A stretch of 64,000 nt of DNA from Clostridiales bacterium Firm_04 (GTDB lineage: Bacteria > Bacillota > Clostridia > Oscillospirales > Ruminococcaceae): contig LVAJ01000013.1 of the NCBI GenBank assembly GCA_001603005.1, positions 245,575-309,574 of the forward strand, read 5' to 3'. Shown here piece after piece: positions 34,348 to 43,881 of this stretch; the stretch's first letter is position 1; each line of letters begins with the position of its first letter. Below the pieces are notes generated by a model. It saw only the letters and a program-made list of their open reading frames with translations, was not told the DNA's origin and did not search any database. The position numbers and the translations under genes are program-made.

Positions 34348-35283
34348 ATGAAGAATATGCTCAATTTCAAAAACTTCTCGTCCGAGGAGCTTTCTCAGAT
34401 ACTCGAGATCGCACTCGACATGAAGAAAAATCCGGAGAAGTATGCAGACAGCCTGAAAGGGAAAAAGCTGTATACGCTCTTTGAAAAGACCTCGACGAGA
34501 ACCTATCTCTCGTTCTCGACTGCCATGACAGAGCTCGGCGGCACTGCCTATAACCAGCTCTGGCGCGATTCCAATTTTGTGCTGGGCGAACCGGTCTCCG
34601 AGATCCGGTATGTCGGCAGAAACGTCGATATCATTATGGCGCGGCTCATTAAAAATGAGACCGTCGAGCTGTTCGGCGCCAATACGATCGTGCCGTTCAT
34701 CAACGGCTGCGACAGCTCCTATCATCCCTGTCAGATCCTTGCCGATGCGCTCACGGTCATCGAAAAATTCGGCAGTCTGGACATCAATCTGATGTATGTC
34801 GGCGCGAAGAACAATGTGTTCAACTCACTGGTCGAGCTGTTTGCGAAGATGAAAAAGGGCAGACTCTACGGTCTGACACCGCTCGTGAACAAGACCGTCT
34901 GCGGCGCTGATTTCTACGAGGCTGCAAAGGCGACCGGACACTACATCGAGCTGGATCCCGCTATGCCGATGGATGAAGCGCAGTCCTATGCGAAAAAGAT
35001 GCAGGTCATCTATACTGACACTTGGGTTGACATGGAGTTCTTCAACAATCCTGCCTATCAGAAGCAGAAAGAGGAAACGCTCGCGAAGATGATGCCGTAT
35101 CAGATCAGTGATGCATTTCTGGAAGGCTCTGATGCGCTCGTGTTCCATGATATGCCGATCCATGCGGGATTTGAGATCTCGCAGAGTGTCCTTGACAAGC
35201 ACATGGAAACGATCCTCGATCAGGCAGAGAACAGACGGCATGCCGAAAAAGCCGTGCTGTACTATCTGCTGACGAAGTGCTGA
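34348..35283 (+). CDS. Ornithine/aspartate-carbamoyltransferase family enzyme with altered substrate motifs, 311 aa
   Basis: The carbamoyl-phosphate half is intact: 'EKTSTRT' (46-52) and 'HPCQILADALT' (126-136), the ornithine-type variant. The amino-acid half is not. Where OTCase has the SMG loop, this protein reads 'TDTWVDMEFF' (223-232), and the HCLP motif that supplies the ornithine-binding Cys is 'HDMPIHAGFE' (267-276). It should still bind carbamoyl phosphate, but the acceptor is probably not plain ornithine. It stands alone with its own promoter and terminator, with no arginine genes beside it. Confidence 0.85.
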   Translation: MKNMLNFKNFSSEELSQILEIALDMKKNPEKYADSLKGKKLYTLFEKTSTRTYLSFSTAMTELGGTAYNQLWRDSNFVLGEPVSEIRYVGRNVDIIMARLIKNETVELFGANTIVPFINGCDSSYHPCQILADALTVIEKFGSLDINLMYVGAKNNVFNSLVELFAKMKKGRLYGLTPLVNKTVCGADFYEAAKATGHYIELDPAMPMDEAQSYAKKMQVIYTDTWVDMEFFNNPAYQKQKEETLAKMMPYQISDAFLEGSDALVFHDMPIHAGFEISQSVLDKHMETILDQAENRRHAEKAVLYYLLTKC

Positions 35284-35315
35284 TCTCAGGTTCCGCGATA
35301 TACAGATCACAAGAT

Positions 35316-35353
35316 CCGCCTGTGGAGTGATATTGCTCCGCAGGCGGTTTATT
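35316..35353 (+). terminator. Intrinsic terminator after the carbamoyltransferase gene
   Basis: CCGCCTG...GGAG pairs with CTCC...CAGGCGG (one T/G mismatch inside), followed by TTTATTTT. Confidence 0.75.
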
Positions 35354-35463
35354 TTGCGAATTTGTATTGCTGATTTACATTGATATCGCGCAAAGCTGTC
35401 TGTTTTATGTGCGCTGATTTGCAAATATGATAGGATAAATCAGTATCAGAGGACAATTATATA

Positions 35464-35492
35464 TTGGAATATGTATTGTAATATTCTATAAT
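35464..35492 (+). promoter_or_regulatory. Promoter of the GH127-dockerin gene
   Basis: TTGGAA (35464-35469), 17 bases, TATAAT (35487-35492). The surrounding AT-rich stretch contains short ATTCTATAATAGATGTATAGAAT-type symmetry across the start site, which may be regulatory. Confidence 0.65.
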
Positions 35493-35540
35493 AGATGTAT
35501 AGAATACCGGAATCATATCCGGAAAAAAGGGGAAATAGAA

Positions 35541-38500
35541 ATGACAGTCAGAAAAATGAAGGCGGCATTGCTTTCTGCGGTGCTGTTTGCGGGGACGCTC
35601 CCGCTGACAGCATTCGGCGGTACGGCATATGCGGCAGGCACAGCGGACATCGAAAGCTTCCCGATGGAAGACGTCACGATGACCGATGCCTACACGACCA
35701 ACGCATTCTCAAAGGAGATCGCCTATCTGCTCTCGTTCGATACCGAGCGGCTTCTGGCGGGCTTCCGCGACAATGCAGGGCTCAGCACGAACGGTGCCAA
35801 GCGCTATGACGGCTGGGAAAATTCGCTGATCGGCGGGCATACCGTCGGGCATTATCTGTCTGCGGCTGCGCAGGCATACAGCAACCCGCTGTCCGATGAA
35901 AAGCAGAAGCAGCAGCTCCTTGACAAGATCAGAACGCTGATCGACGGCATGAAGATCTGTCAGCAAAATTCCAAAGGCAAGCCGGGATTCCTCTGGGCTG
36001 CGAGCATCAAGGACCGGAACAATGTCGAGCTCCAGTTTGACAATGTGCAGAACGGCAAGACCAACATCATCACCGAATCGTGGGTGCCGTGGTACACGAT
36101 GCACAAGCTGATCGCCGGACTGAATGACGTCTACGACCACACCGGATATGAACCGGCAAAGGATGTCGGCTCTGCGCTGGGTGACTGGGTGTACAACCGC
36201 TGCTCCGGCTGGAACGATGCAACGCATAACCGCGTGCTCTCGATCGAATACGGCGGCATGAACGACTGCCTGTACGACCTCTACCGCATCACCGGAAAGG
36301 ATACGCATGCGATCGCGGCGCATTATTTCGACGAGACTGCGCTGCATGAGCGGGTGCTCTCCGGCGGTGCCAATGTGCTGAACGGTAAGCATGCGAATAC
36401 CACGATCCCGAAATTCCTCGGCGCACTGAAACGCTATATCGTGCTGAACGGCAAAACCGTCAACGGCGAGAAGATCGACGCGTCCAGATATCTTGCGTAT
36501 GCAGAGGCGTTCTGGGACATGGTCAGTACGCATCATACATACATCACCGGCGGCAACAGCGAGTGGGAACACTTCGGCATGGACGATGTGCTTGACGGCG
36601 AGCGCACGAACTGCAACTGCGAGACCTGCAACTCCTACAATATGCTCAAGCTGAGCCGCGAGCTGTTCAAGATCACCGGCGACAAGAAATACATGGACTT
36701 CTACGAGAATACCTATTACAACTCGATCCTGTCCTCGCAGAATCCGGAAAGCGGCATGACGACCTATTTCCAGCCGATGGCAACGGGCTATTTCAAGGTG
36801 TACAGCTCGCCCTATAACCACTTCTGGTGCTGTACCGGCAGCGGCATGGAGAGCTTCACAAAGCTGGGCGATACGATGTACATGCACAGCGGGAATACGC
36901 TCTATGTCAACTACTATCAGAGCAGCGTGCTCGAATGGGAAGATCAGCATGTCACCGTGACGCAGGAGAGCAATATCCCGCAGGGCGATACCGTGACCTT
37001 TACCGTGGACGGCAGCGGCGATCTCGCGTTCCGGTTCCGCATTCCGGACTGGAAGGCTGACAATCTGACGGTCACGGTCAACGGCAGCAAATATGCATAC
37101 CAGACAGTCGGCGGCTATGCGGCGGTCTCCGGTTCATTCCGTTCCGGCGATGTGATCGCGCTGACGATCCCGATGGAAGTCAAGGCATACAGCCTGCCGG
37201 ACAATGTCAATTCCTACGCATTCAAATACGGTCCGGTCGTCCTGAGCGCGGAGCTCGGTACATCGAATATGAAGCAGGGTACGACCGGCATGAATGTTTC
37301 GATCCCTGCCGAGGCAGCCGCGCCGAACCAGAAGATCACGCTGAATGCTTCGAGCGGTACGCTGTCTGCGTTCATGTTCAATATCAACCGCTATCTGAAA
37401 AAAGATGCAGACGCGCTGCGCTTCACGCTGACCGGTACGGATGCGAACCTGACCTTTACGCCGCATTATCTGCAATATCAGCAGCGCTACGGCATCTACT
37501 GGTATTTCTATCAGAACGGCAATGCGGTCGAGGAGGAGATCCCGCGCGCAAAGGTCACGGTCACGGATACCGTGCAGCCGGGTTACGGGCAGTATGAAAA
37601 TGATGAGCTGCACGCGATGCAGGAGCAGAACACCGTCAGCGTGACCGACGACAGCACCTACCGCTACGCCAAGAGCGGCGGCTCGTTCCGGTACAACATG
37701 GCTGTCGATCCGGATGCAGAGATGACCGTGCTGCAAATCACGCTGCGCAAATCCGACAACGGCAAACCGCTCGTGATCACAGCGAGCAGCCGCATCCTTT
37801 ACAGCGCGGTGCTCGGTTACAGCGGCACAGCGGATACCTATGAACTGAGACTGCCGATCCCGAAATCCGTGCTGGATGAATCTGTGCGGACGGTCGCGGC
37901 AAACGGCACGACCTATGACGTCATCAGCATCGGGTTCTCCGGCAAAGACGGCAGGGAATCCGCGAAGGTCTGCGATTTCATCTATATGACCGCGGTGAAG
38001 CCGTATTATGCTTATGATGCAGCGACCGCATATTTCGTGGACTGCGGCGACCATGATGCCAAGACGCTTTCCGGCAGCGATCAGCTCGGACTGTACAACA
38101 GCGTCACGGAGCAGCTTTTCGGTGCGGACAGCGTGACCGGCATGGAATGGGGACTGATCGACGATCCGACAGACCAGTACAACGGCAGCTCCAAGAGCAA
38201 GGGGCTCTATACCGCGAATACATGGTGCGATGAAGCGCATCCGACGGACGGCGCTGCAAGCAGCTCCTCGTTCCGGTATACGAAAAATCAGTATGAGCAT
38301 GACATTGCGCGGCATCTCGATTACAGCTTTGCGCTGCCGAACGGCACATACACCGTGCAGGTCGGCTTTGCGAATCCGTGGAACTGCTCGGATCATCCGT
38401 CGCTGTATGCGAACTACGGCACATCCGCGCAGCAGACGGTCGTTGAGGGGCTTTCGCTTGCATCGGCAAAGACCGCATCCGGAAAGGTCAAGGTCACGGA

Positions 38501-38780
38501 CGGCAGACTGACGCTCAATTTCCGTTCCGAGGACAAGGCGATCAACGTGACTTACATCCGGATCCTGTTCGATCAGCCTGATCCGCTGCCGGCAGCATCT
38601 CTGACCGGTGATGTGAACGCAGACGGCAGTGTCACGGCGTCAGATGCGGTGCTGCTGCAAAAATGGCTGCTGCATCTGCCGGACACCGCGCTTGCAGATC
38701 CGCAGGCGGCAGACGTCACCGGCGACGGCAGACTGACCGCTGCCGACCTGACCGGTCTGAAACGCATTTTGCTGAAATAA
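35541..38780 (+). CDS. GH127-type beta-L-arabinofuranosidase with malectin-like module and dockerin, 1079 aa
   Basis: Signal peptide (1 to about 33). The GH127 (former DUF1680) alpha-barrel and beta-sandwich domains fill about 40-640. The zinc/thiolate active site of the family is visible as 'NCNCETC' (Glu361, Cys363) and 'FWCCTGSG' (Cys430, Cys431), matching the Glu-Cys-Cys-Cys set known from Bifidobacterium HypBA1. A carbohydrate-binding region follows (about 830-1010), with malectin-like 'YFVDCGDHD' and 'VQVGFANPW'. The type I dockerin is at about 1015-1079 ('GDVNADGSVTASDAVLLQKW', 'ADVTGDGRLTAADLTGLKRI'). Expected to remove arabinofuranose from plant glycans while bound to a scaffoldin. 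AAAAGGGG ribosome site; single-gene transcript. Confidence 0.93.
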   Translation: MTVRKMKAALLSAVLFAGTLPLTAFGGTAYAAGTADIESFPMEDVTMTDAYTTNAFSKEIAYLLSFDTERLLAGFRDNAGLSTNGAKRYDGWENSLIGGHTVGHYLSAAAQAYSNPLSDEKQKQQLLDKIRTLIDGMKICQQNSKGKPGFLWAASIKDRNNVELQFDNVQNGKTNIITESWVPWYTMHKLIAGLNDVYDHTGYEPAKDVGSALGDWVYNRCSGWNDATHNRVLSIEYGGMNDCLYDLYRITGKDTHAIAAHYFDETALHERVLSGGANVLNGKHANTTIPKFLGALKRYIVLNGKTVNGEKIDASRYLAYAEAFWDMVSTHHTYITGGNSEWEHFGMDDVLDGERTNCNCETCNSYNMLKLSRELFKITGDKKYMDFYENTYYNSILSSQNPESGMTTYFQPMATGYFKVYSSPYNHFWCCTGSGMESFTKLGDTMYMHSGNTLYVNYYQSSVLEWEDQHVTVTQESNIPQGDTVTFTVDGSGDLAFRFRIPDWKADNLTVTVNGSKYAYQTVGGYAAVSGSFRSGDVIALTIPMEVKAYSLPDNVNSYAFKYGPVVLSAELGTSNMKQGTTGMNVSIPAEAAAPNQKITLNASSGTLSAFMFNINRYLKKDADALRFTLTGTDANLTFTPHYLQYQQRYGIYWYFYQNGNAVEEEIPRAKVTVTDTVQPGYGQYENDELHAMQEQNTVSVTDDSTYRYAKSGGSFRYNMAVDPDAEMTVLQITLRKSDNGKPLVITASSRILYSAVLGYSGTADTYELRLPIPKSVLDESVRTVAANGTTYDVISIGFSGKDGRESAKVCDFIYMTAVKPYYAYDAATAYFVDCGDHDAKTLSGSDQLGLYNSVTEQLFGADSVTGMEWGLIDDPTDQYNGSSKSKGLYTANTWCDEAHPTDGAASSSSFRYTKNQYEHDIARHLDYSFALPNGTYTVQVGFANPWNCSDHPSLYANYGTSAQQTVVEGLSLASAKTASGKVKVTDGRLTLNFRSEDKAINVTYIRILFDQPDPLPAASLTGDVNADGSVTASDAVLLQKWLLHLPDTALADPQAADVTGDGRLTAADLTGLKRILLK

Positions 38781-38792
38781 ACGATTCTGAAC

Positions 38793-38829
38793 ACAGAGGG
38801 GGCGGTATGCAGTCGCTCCCTCTGTTTTT
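38793..38829 (+). terminator. Intrinsic terminator after the GH127 gene
   Basis: ACAGAGGG with inner GGCG pairs with CGCT and CCCTCTGT (about 12 bp with one wobble), followed by TTTTT. Confidence 0.88.
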
Positions 38830-38903
38830 CTGTTGAAAGCATGCGCATTCCGGTTCTTTGACCTGCCCCTTTCTGCAAAACAGCAGTTTTTTTCAGAAAC
38901 CGC

Positions 38904-38932
38904 TTGCTTTTTTGGTCAAAACGATGTATAAT
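38904..38932 (+). promoter_or_regulatory. Promoter of the GH9-like dockerin gene
   Basis: TTGCTT (38904-38909), 17 bases, TATAAT (38927-38932), giving a leader of about 60 bases ending in AAGGAGGG. Confidence 0.65.
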
Positions 38933-39001
38933 AGAACTGTGTACAGTCGTGGGGGGACTGAGCGGCTGTTGCAATTTATGTGGTATAAGGAGGGTTTATT
39001 T

Positions 39002-41944
39002 ATGAAACATCATTCCAGAAAGTATATTGCAGCGATTCTGGCAGTGACAATGGCTGTACCGGCAGCCGTCAGCACTGCTGCACCGCTGCATGTATCTGCG
39101 GGCGAGATCCTTGAAGAAACAGCGTTCGAGCACAAGATGATCCCCTGGAGACTGGCTGAATCGTCGCCGGCAAAGCAGAATTTCCGCATCGAGGACGGCG
39201 CTGTTCATGTGACCATTTTGCAGCCGGAGGGCTATCAGAAATCCAAATGGGATCTGCAGTTCCGGAACAGAGGGCTGACGTTCAAGGCTGGTCATACCTA
39301 CCAGATCAGCTGTGACATCAAGTCAAGCAGAGACGGCATGGAGATCTGCTCTGAGATCGGTCATCTCTCCGGCGAACTCGTATGGTGCTCCATGCGGGAC
39401 GGCGAGTTTGTTCAGGGACCGCACTTTCAGCAGGATCTTCGGGGTTCCGATGATTATATCGTCGCTGAGAATCCTGAGGGCTGGGGCAATGCTGCAAAGC
39501 TGACGACCGAGTATCAGACCTTTTACGGTGAATGGACGCCGAAGAAAGACTACCAGAACGCAGAGTGGAGATTTGAATACGCAAAGGATTCCAACGGCTA
39601 CGGCGGAAACGCGCAGCGAGGCGACGAGATCTGGTTCAAAAATATGTCCATTTTGGATACGACGGCTGACTACAGCGATCTGGGTCGTGGGAAGACATAC
39701 GGCTATACAGGACGTAAATGGTCGATGTCCGAACTCAGTGACCTCTATATCTCCGTGAATCAGCTCGGTTATTATCCGGGACTTGCCAAGTATGCAACAC
39801 TGGGCGACGATCAGGGCGACCTCACATTCTATGACTTTAGATACGTTCACGAAGATCAAGCGATCACGCTGGAAGGCAGTTATGACTTTGAGCTTGTGAA
39901 TGCGAAGGACGATACCGTCGTTTACACCGGCAAAACAAGCGAGGCTGCGCCGGATCCGGATTCCGGCGACAAGGTCTGCAGGATCGACTTCTCGGCATAC
40001 AATCAGACCGGTGAATATTATCTCCGGATCAAGGGCGAGAAATGGCGTTCCCTGCCTTTCCGGATCGGCACCGACATCTATCAGGAAGAAGGACATGATC
40101 TGCTGACAAATGCGATCAACTATTTCTATCAGAACCGCGCTGGCTCTGATATTGAAAAGGATTACATCACATCCGGTGAGGATAAAAATCTTCTTGCACA
40201 TGCAAAAGATTTCAGGAGGATGATATATGAAGATACCGGTTATGTGCAGCCGGACTGGAGCAAAGAGTGGCGCTTTGCAACGAAGAAGGACGTGAAAGAA
40301 AGCAGCTCCTCTGAGATCGACATCAGCGGCGGCTGGTATACCGGCTTCGACTATCAAAAGAGCATGACCGACGGCGGTTTTGCGGTCTGGATGCTGCAGA
40401 ATATGTATGAGCGCGCTGCAAAGGATGATGCAGGCAAACAGAAGTTTGCGGACGGCTCCGGTACGGCGGTCGTTCCGGAAACGGACAACAATGTGCCGGA
40501 TATCCTCGATGAATGCCGCTATGAGCTTGACTTTATGTCGCGCATGAAGGTGCAGTCCGATGAGCCGACATGGAGCGAATATGCCGGCTTGTATTACGAC
40601 AACGCGCTCGGATTCGGCATGTTCAGCCGCAATAATCTGAATAGCTGTTTCCGGTCGTATGGCGAGAACGGCGAGTACGATGATGATGGCATCTTCTCGG
40701 TGCAGCCGCCTACCTTTGCAGCAACGCTGTACTATGCAGGATGCGCCGCACAGGCGGCAAGACTCTGGGCGCCCTATGATGCCGCGTATGCCGCAGAGCT
40801 CTGGAACGGCGCGAAGGAAGCCTATCAGGCATACACGGAGCACTGGTATGAGGCGGGAGATGAACGGAATAACCCGACGTCGCAATACTATTCGCTGAAC
40901 CGCTATGACGTCACCGATGAAGTCCGCGATGAAGCGTACTGGGCAGCCTGCGAGCTTTACATCTCCGCGAACGAGATGGATGATCCCGCTGCGGATACCT
41001 ATCTGAAAGCGCTTTCGGCGTATGACCATGCGTTTGAGGTGACGCCGCAGATCAGTTCGGATGACAGCTTTTATCATTCCTACGACGCTTATAATGCGTT
41101 CACGCCGGACAATATGGCGGCGGCAGGCTCTCTTGCGCTGCTGCAGCATCAGGATCTTCTTGATGAGACACAGCTTGCAAAGCTGCAGGAAAGCCTCATC
41201 AGAACCGCAGACAATTATCTGGAGAACGAGCAGAAACAGGGCTACGCCACGCCGTTCCGGAATGACTTCCCGATCTATGAAAATTTCGGTCCGGAAATCA
41301 GGGTGAGCGGCTATGAGTACGGCTCCAATTACCGCGCGCTGTTCGATATGGTCACCGCTGCAATTGCCTATGACCTGACCGGCAATGCGAAATACCTGAG
41401 CTGCGTCACCTGCGGCATGGATTATCTGCTCGGCAATAACCCGATGTCGTTCTCGTTCATCACGGGTTACGGCGATTACTGCGTCAAGAATCCCTGCAAC
41501 AGAGTGTGGCAGCATGAGCTGGAGCGTGAACTGCCGGAAGCCCCCGACGGCGTGATCGTCAGCGGACCGAATGCGCATTTCTACTACGACGGCTATATGC
41601 TGGCGCTCGGCTTTGTCAACGGGGACGAGGACAATTATTCGCAGCGCTGCTATGCAGATTCGGTTGAATCCCTTGCGACGAATGATTCGATCCTGAGCGG
41701 CAATGCAGCACTTGCATGGGTTGTCTCGTTCATTCAGGATGAGGCACCGGATGCGTATGCGGAATCCGATGTGCCGGGCGATGCAAACGGAAACGGCGCA
41801 GCAGATGTTGCCGATGCTGTTGCAATGGTCAAATATCTGGGCGGTACGGGCACGCTCCGTGCGCCGGAAGCTGCCGATCTGAATAAGGATCACACGGTCA
41901 ATGCGGTTGACCTGACGCTGCTCAAGCGGATCCTGCTCAAATAA
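39002..41944 (+). CDS. GH9-like enzyme with N-terminal CBM and C-terminal dockerin, 980 aa
   Basis: The start at 39002 has AGGAGGG; the frame is open 48 codons upstream through the promoter. Order: signal peptide (about 1-34), CBM-like beta domain (about 40-225), Ig-like CelD_N domain (about 245-340, 'LYISVNQLGYYPGLAKYATL'), (alpha/alpha)6 GH9 domain (about 350-910) and dockerin (926-980, 'GDANGNGAADVADAV', 'ADLNKDHTVNAVDLTLLKRI'). Active-site motifs depart from standard GH9: DAGD reads TGFD (447-450, second Asp kept), PHHR reads PCNR (831-834), and the acid-Glu motif NE reads ND (Asp895). It is either a divergent subfamily or impaired. Confidence 0.88.
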   Translation: MKHHSRKYIAAILAVTMAVPAAVSTAAPLHVSAGEILEETAFEHKMIPWRLAESSPAKQNFRIEDGAVHVTILQPEGYQKSKWDLQFRNRGLTFKAGHTYQISCDIKSSRDGMEICSEIGHLSGELVWCSMRDGEFVQGPHFQQDLRGSDDYIVAENPEGWGNAAKLTTEYQTFYGEWTPKKDYQNAEWRFEYAKDSNGYGGNAQRGDEIWFKNMSILDTTADYSDLGRGKTYGYTGRKWSMSELSDLYISVNQLGYYPGLAKYATLGDDQGDLTFYDFRYVHEDQAITLEGSYDFELVNAKDDTVVYTGKTSEAAPDPDSGDKVCRIDFSAYNQTGEYYLRIKGEKWRSLPFRIGTDIYQEEGHDLLTNAINYFYQNRAGSDIEKDYITSGEDKNLLAHAKDFRRMIYEDTGYVQPDWSKEWRFATKKDVKESSSSEIDISGGWYTGFDYQKSMTDGGFAVWMLQNMYERAAKDDAGKQKFADGSGTAVVPETDNNVPDILDECRYELDFMSRMKVQSDEPTWSEYAGLYYDNALGFGMFSRNNLNSCFRSYGENGEYDDDGIFSVQPPTFAATLYYAGCAAQAARLWAPYDAAYAAELWNGAKEAYQAYTEHWYEAGDERNNPTSQYYSLNRYDVTDEVRDEAYWAACELYISANEMDDPAADTYLKALSAYDHAFEVTPQISSDDSFYHSYDAYNAFTPDNMAAAGSLALLQHQDLLDETQLAKLQESLIRTADNYLENEQKQGYATPFRNDFPIYENFGPEIRVSGYEYGSNYRALFDMVTAAIAYDLTGNAKYLSCVTCGMDYLLGNNPMSFSFITGYGDYCVKNPCNRVWQHELERELPEAPDGVIVSGPNAHFYYDGYMLALGFVNGDEDNYSQRCYADSVESLATNDSILSGNAALAWVVSFIQDEAPDAYAESDVPGDANGNGAADVADAVAMVKYLGGTGTLRAPEAADLNKDHTVNAVDLTLLKRILLK

Positions 41945-41966
41945 ACCGCAATTCCCGCACATAATC

Positions 41967-42002
41967 AAAGCGCTGACACGGATCGCTGTGTCAGCGCTTT
42001 TT
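41967..42002 (+). terminator. Strong intrinsic terminator between GH9 and dxs genes
   Basis: A perfect 13-bp stem, AAAGCGCTGACAC (41967-41979) with GTGTCAGCGCTTT (41988-42000), runs into TTTTT. The A-rich left flank also gives T residues on the minus strand, so it may serve the convergent dxs transcript too. Confidence 0.92.
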
Positions 42003-42064
42003 GTCTGTCCGCCGGCGGGTGCATGCCTGCTGATCCGCTGCGGGATGTGATACCGGAGACCGCT

Positions 42065-43819
42065 TTATGATTGCAGCGCGGAGAGGATCTCTGCGGTCAG
42101 CTTTTCTGCGGAGATGCCGTGCGCATCCAGCAGTTCATCCGCCTGAAATTCCGTGTGGAACGCTTTGGAAATGCCGCGGCAGCGCACGCGCATGTCACTG
42201 TCGCCGTAGAATGCCGCGATATTCTGCCCGTAGCCGCCCATGACCTCGCCGTCCTCGATCGTGATGACAAGGCTGTGACCGGCTTTCAGGTCGTTCAGCA
42301 GTTCTGCGTCCACGCCGCTGACAAACCGCGGATTGATGACCGTGATCTCTGTGCCGGTCTGCGCTTTGACATTGTCAGCCGCTTCCAGTGCCATCGGGAC
42401 AAGTCCGCCCACTGCAAAGAGCGCGACCTTGCTGCCCTTGCGCTCGATCTTATTTTTCAGCACGGCATAGTCCGTATCGTCTGCAATGCCCGTTGATTTC
42501 AGATTGTCCACTACGCGGATCGCGACCGGATGCTGCTTCTGCGTTGTCGCATAGCGAAACATCTGCACAAATTCCTCATTGCTTGCAGGCGCAAGATAAA
42601 TGAGATTCGGGATATGCGCAAACATCTGGATATCACAGAGCGCGATGTGCGTATTCGAGTTCATGCCGTATGCGCCGGGGCTGAGGATCAGGAATGTCGC
42701 CGGACTGTCATTCAGGCAGACGTCATGGGACATCTGGTCGTAGGTTCTCTGGAAGAACGGCGCAAATGTGCCGAATACTGCTGTGCCGCCGTTTCGCGCG
42801 ATGCCGCCCGCCATTGCGACTGCATGTTCTTCTGCAATGCCGACGTCAATGAACTGCCCGCGCTTGACATACGCCTCACGGACACCCTGCACAAAGCCCA
42901 GTCCCATCGGCGTTGCAGCGTTCAGAACGACCGCGTTTTCGTTTGTATCGAGCAGATCTTTCAGGCAGTTGAACACGACGCTTTCACCGCCCGCATCCGG
43001 GTACAGCGGGGAACCGTCCTCGACATGGAACGGGCCGCCTGCGTGCCAGCGCTCACGGTTTTGTTCCGCATAGGGCAGACCTTTTCCCTTGACCGTGTGG
43101 ATATGCAGGACGACGGGGTGGTCGATATCCTTCACGCTTTCAAACAGCGCCACCAGCTTTGCGGTGTCGTGACCGTCATCGAGATAGCGGTAATCCAGCC
43201 CCATTGCGCGGAACAGATTGTCTTCGGCAGTGCCGTTTGATTCACGGAGTTTTTTCAGCGTTTTGTAAAGTCCGCCGTGATTTTCGGCGATGCTCTGGTC
43301 GTTGTCATTGACGATGATGATGAGGTTCTTATCATACTCGCCGGCATAATCGAGCGCTTCGAGTGCTTCGCCGCCGGACAGCGAACCGTCCCCGATCAGG
43401 GCAATGATATTCTCGCTGCGTCCGTTCAGATCGCGTCCCTTTGCAAGTCCGAGCGCAAGCGAAACAGACGTCGAGGTGTGACCGACAATGAACATGTCGT
43501 GCTCGCTCTCGTTCGGGTTGGTATAGCCCGTTACATCGCCGAAATGCGCTTCATCGAGAAACGCTTCCTTTCTGCCGGTCAGGATCTTGTGCGGATAGCA
43601 CTGGTGCGATACGTCAAAGACGATCTTGTCCTTCGGCGAATCGAACACATAATGAAATGCGACGGTCAGCTCCACAACGCCGAGGTTCGGTCCCTGATGA
43701 CCGCCCGCCTTGCTGATCTTGTTGATGAGCGCGGCTCTTGTCTCATCGCTGAGTGTCTTTAGCTGGGAGACCTCCAGCTTTTTGATGTCGGCAGGGGAGT
43801 TGATATGTTCTAAGTACAT
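42065..43819 (-). CDS. dxs: 1-deoxy-D-xylulose-5-phosphate synthase (short form), 584 aa
   Basis: A thiamine-diphosphate enzyme making DXP from pyruvate and glyceraldehyde 3-phosphate for isoprenoids, ThDP thiazole and pyridoxal. ThDP-binding 'GDGSLSGGEALEALDYAG' leads to 'NDN' (about 140-175). The pyrimidine-side catalytic Glu is in 'DVGIAEEHAVAMAGG', and 'ISKAFHTEFQ' is near the end. It is about 35-40 residues shorter than typical DXS (about 620) and has a compact N-terminus, so it may be a secondary DXS-like paralogue. The start at 43819 follows GGAGGAACTGAAACC. Confidence 0.9.
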   Translation of the reverse strand: MYLEHINSPADIKKLEVSQLKTLSDETRAALINKISKAGGHQGPNLGVVELTVAFHYVFDSPKDKIVFDVSHQCYPHKILTGRKEAFLDEAHFGDVTGYTNPNESEHDMFIVGHTSTSVSLALGLAKGRDLNGRSENIIALIGDGSLSGGEALEALDYAGEYDKNLIIIVNDNDQSIAENHGGLYKTLKKLRESNGTAEDNLFRAMGLDYRYLDDGHDTAKLVALFESVKDIDHPVVLHIHTVKGKGLPYAEQNRERWHAGGPFHVEDGSPLYPDAGGESVVFNCLKDLLDTNENAVVLNAATPMGLGFVQGVREAYVKRGQFIDVGIAEEHAVAMAGGIARNGGTAVFGTFAPFFQRTYDQMSHDVCLNDSPATFLILSPGAYGMNSNTHIALCDIQMFAHIPNLIYLAPASNEEFVQMFRYATTQKQHPVAIRVVDNLKSTGIADDTDYAVLKNKIERKGSKVALFAVGGLVPMALEAADNVKAQTGTEITVINPRFVSGVDAELLNDLKAGHSLVITIEDGEVMGGYGQNIAAFYGDSDMRVRCRGISKAFHTEFQADELLDAHGISAEKLTAEILSALQS

Positions 43820-43841
43820 GGTTTCAGTTCCTCCTTGTATG

Positions 43842-43881
43842 ATAGGTTCAGCCATTCTCTTTATAGGTTCAGCCATTCTCT
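43842..43881. repeat. 21-bp tandem duplication at the flavodoxin 3' end
   Basis: ATAGGTTCAGCCATTCTCT occurs at 43842-43860 and again at 43863-43881. The second copy encodes the flavodoxin C-terminus and stop; the first duplicates it between the flavodoxin stop and the dxs ribosome site. Confidence 0.85.

Noticed and set aside
39323..41968. 881-codon open frame antisense to the GH9-like gene
   Set aside because: The plus-strand gene has signal peptide, family motifs, ribosome site and dockerin; the antisense frame stays open because of codon bias and has no family features.
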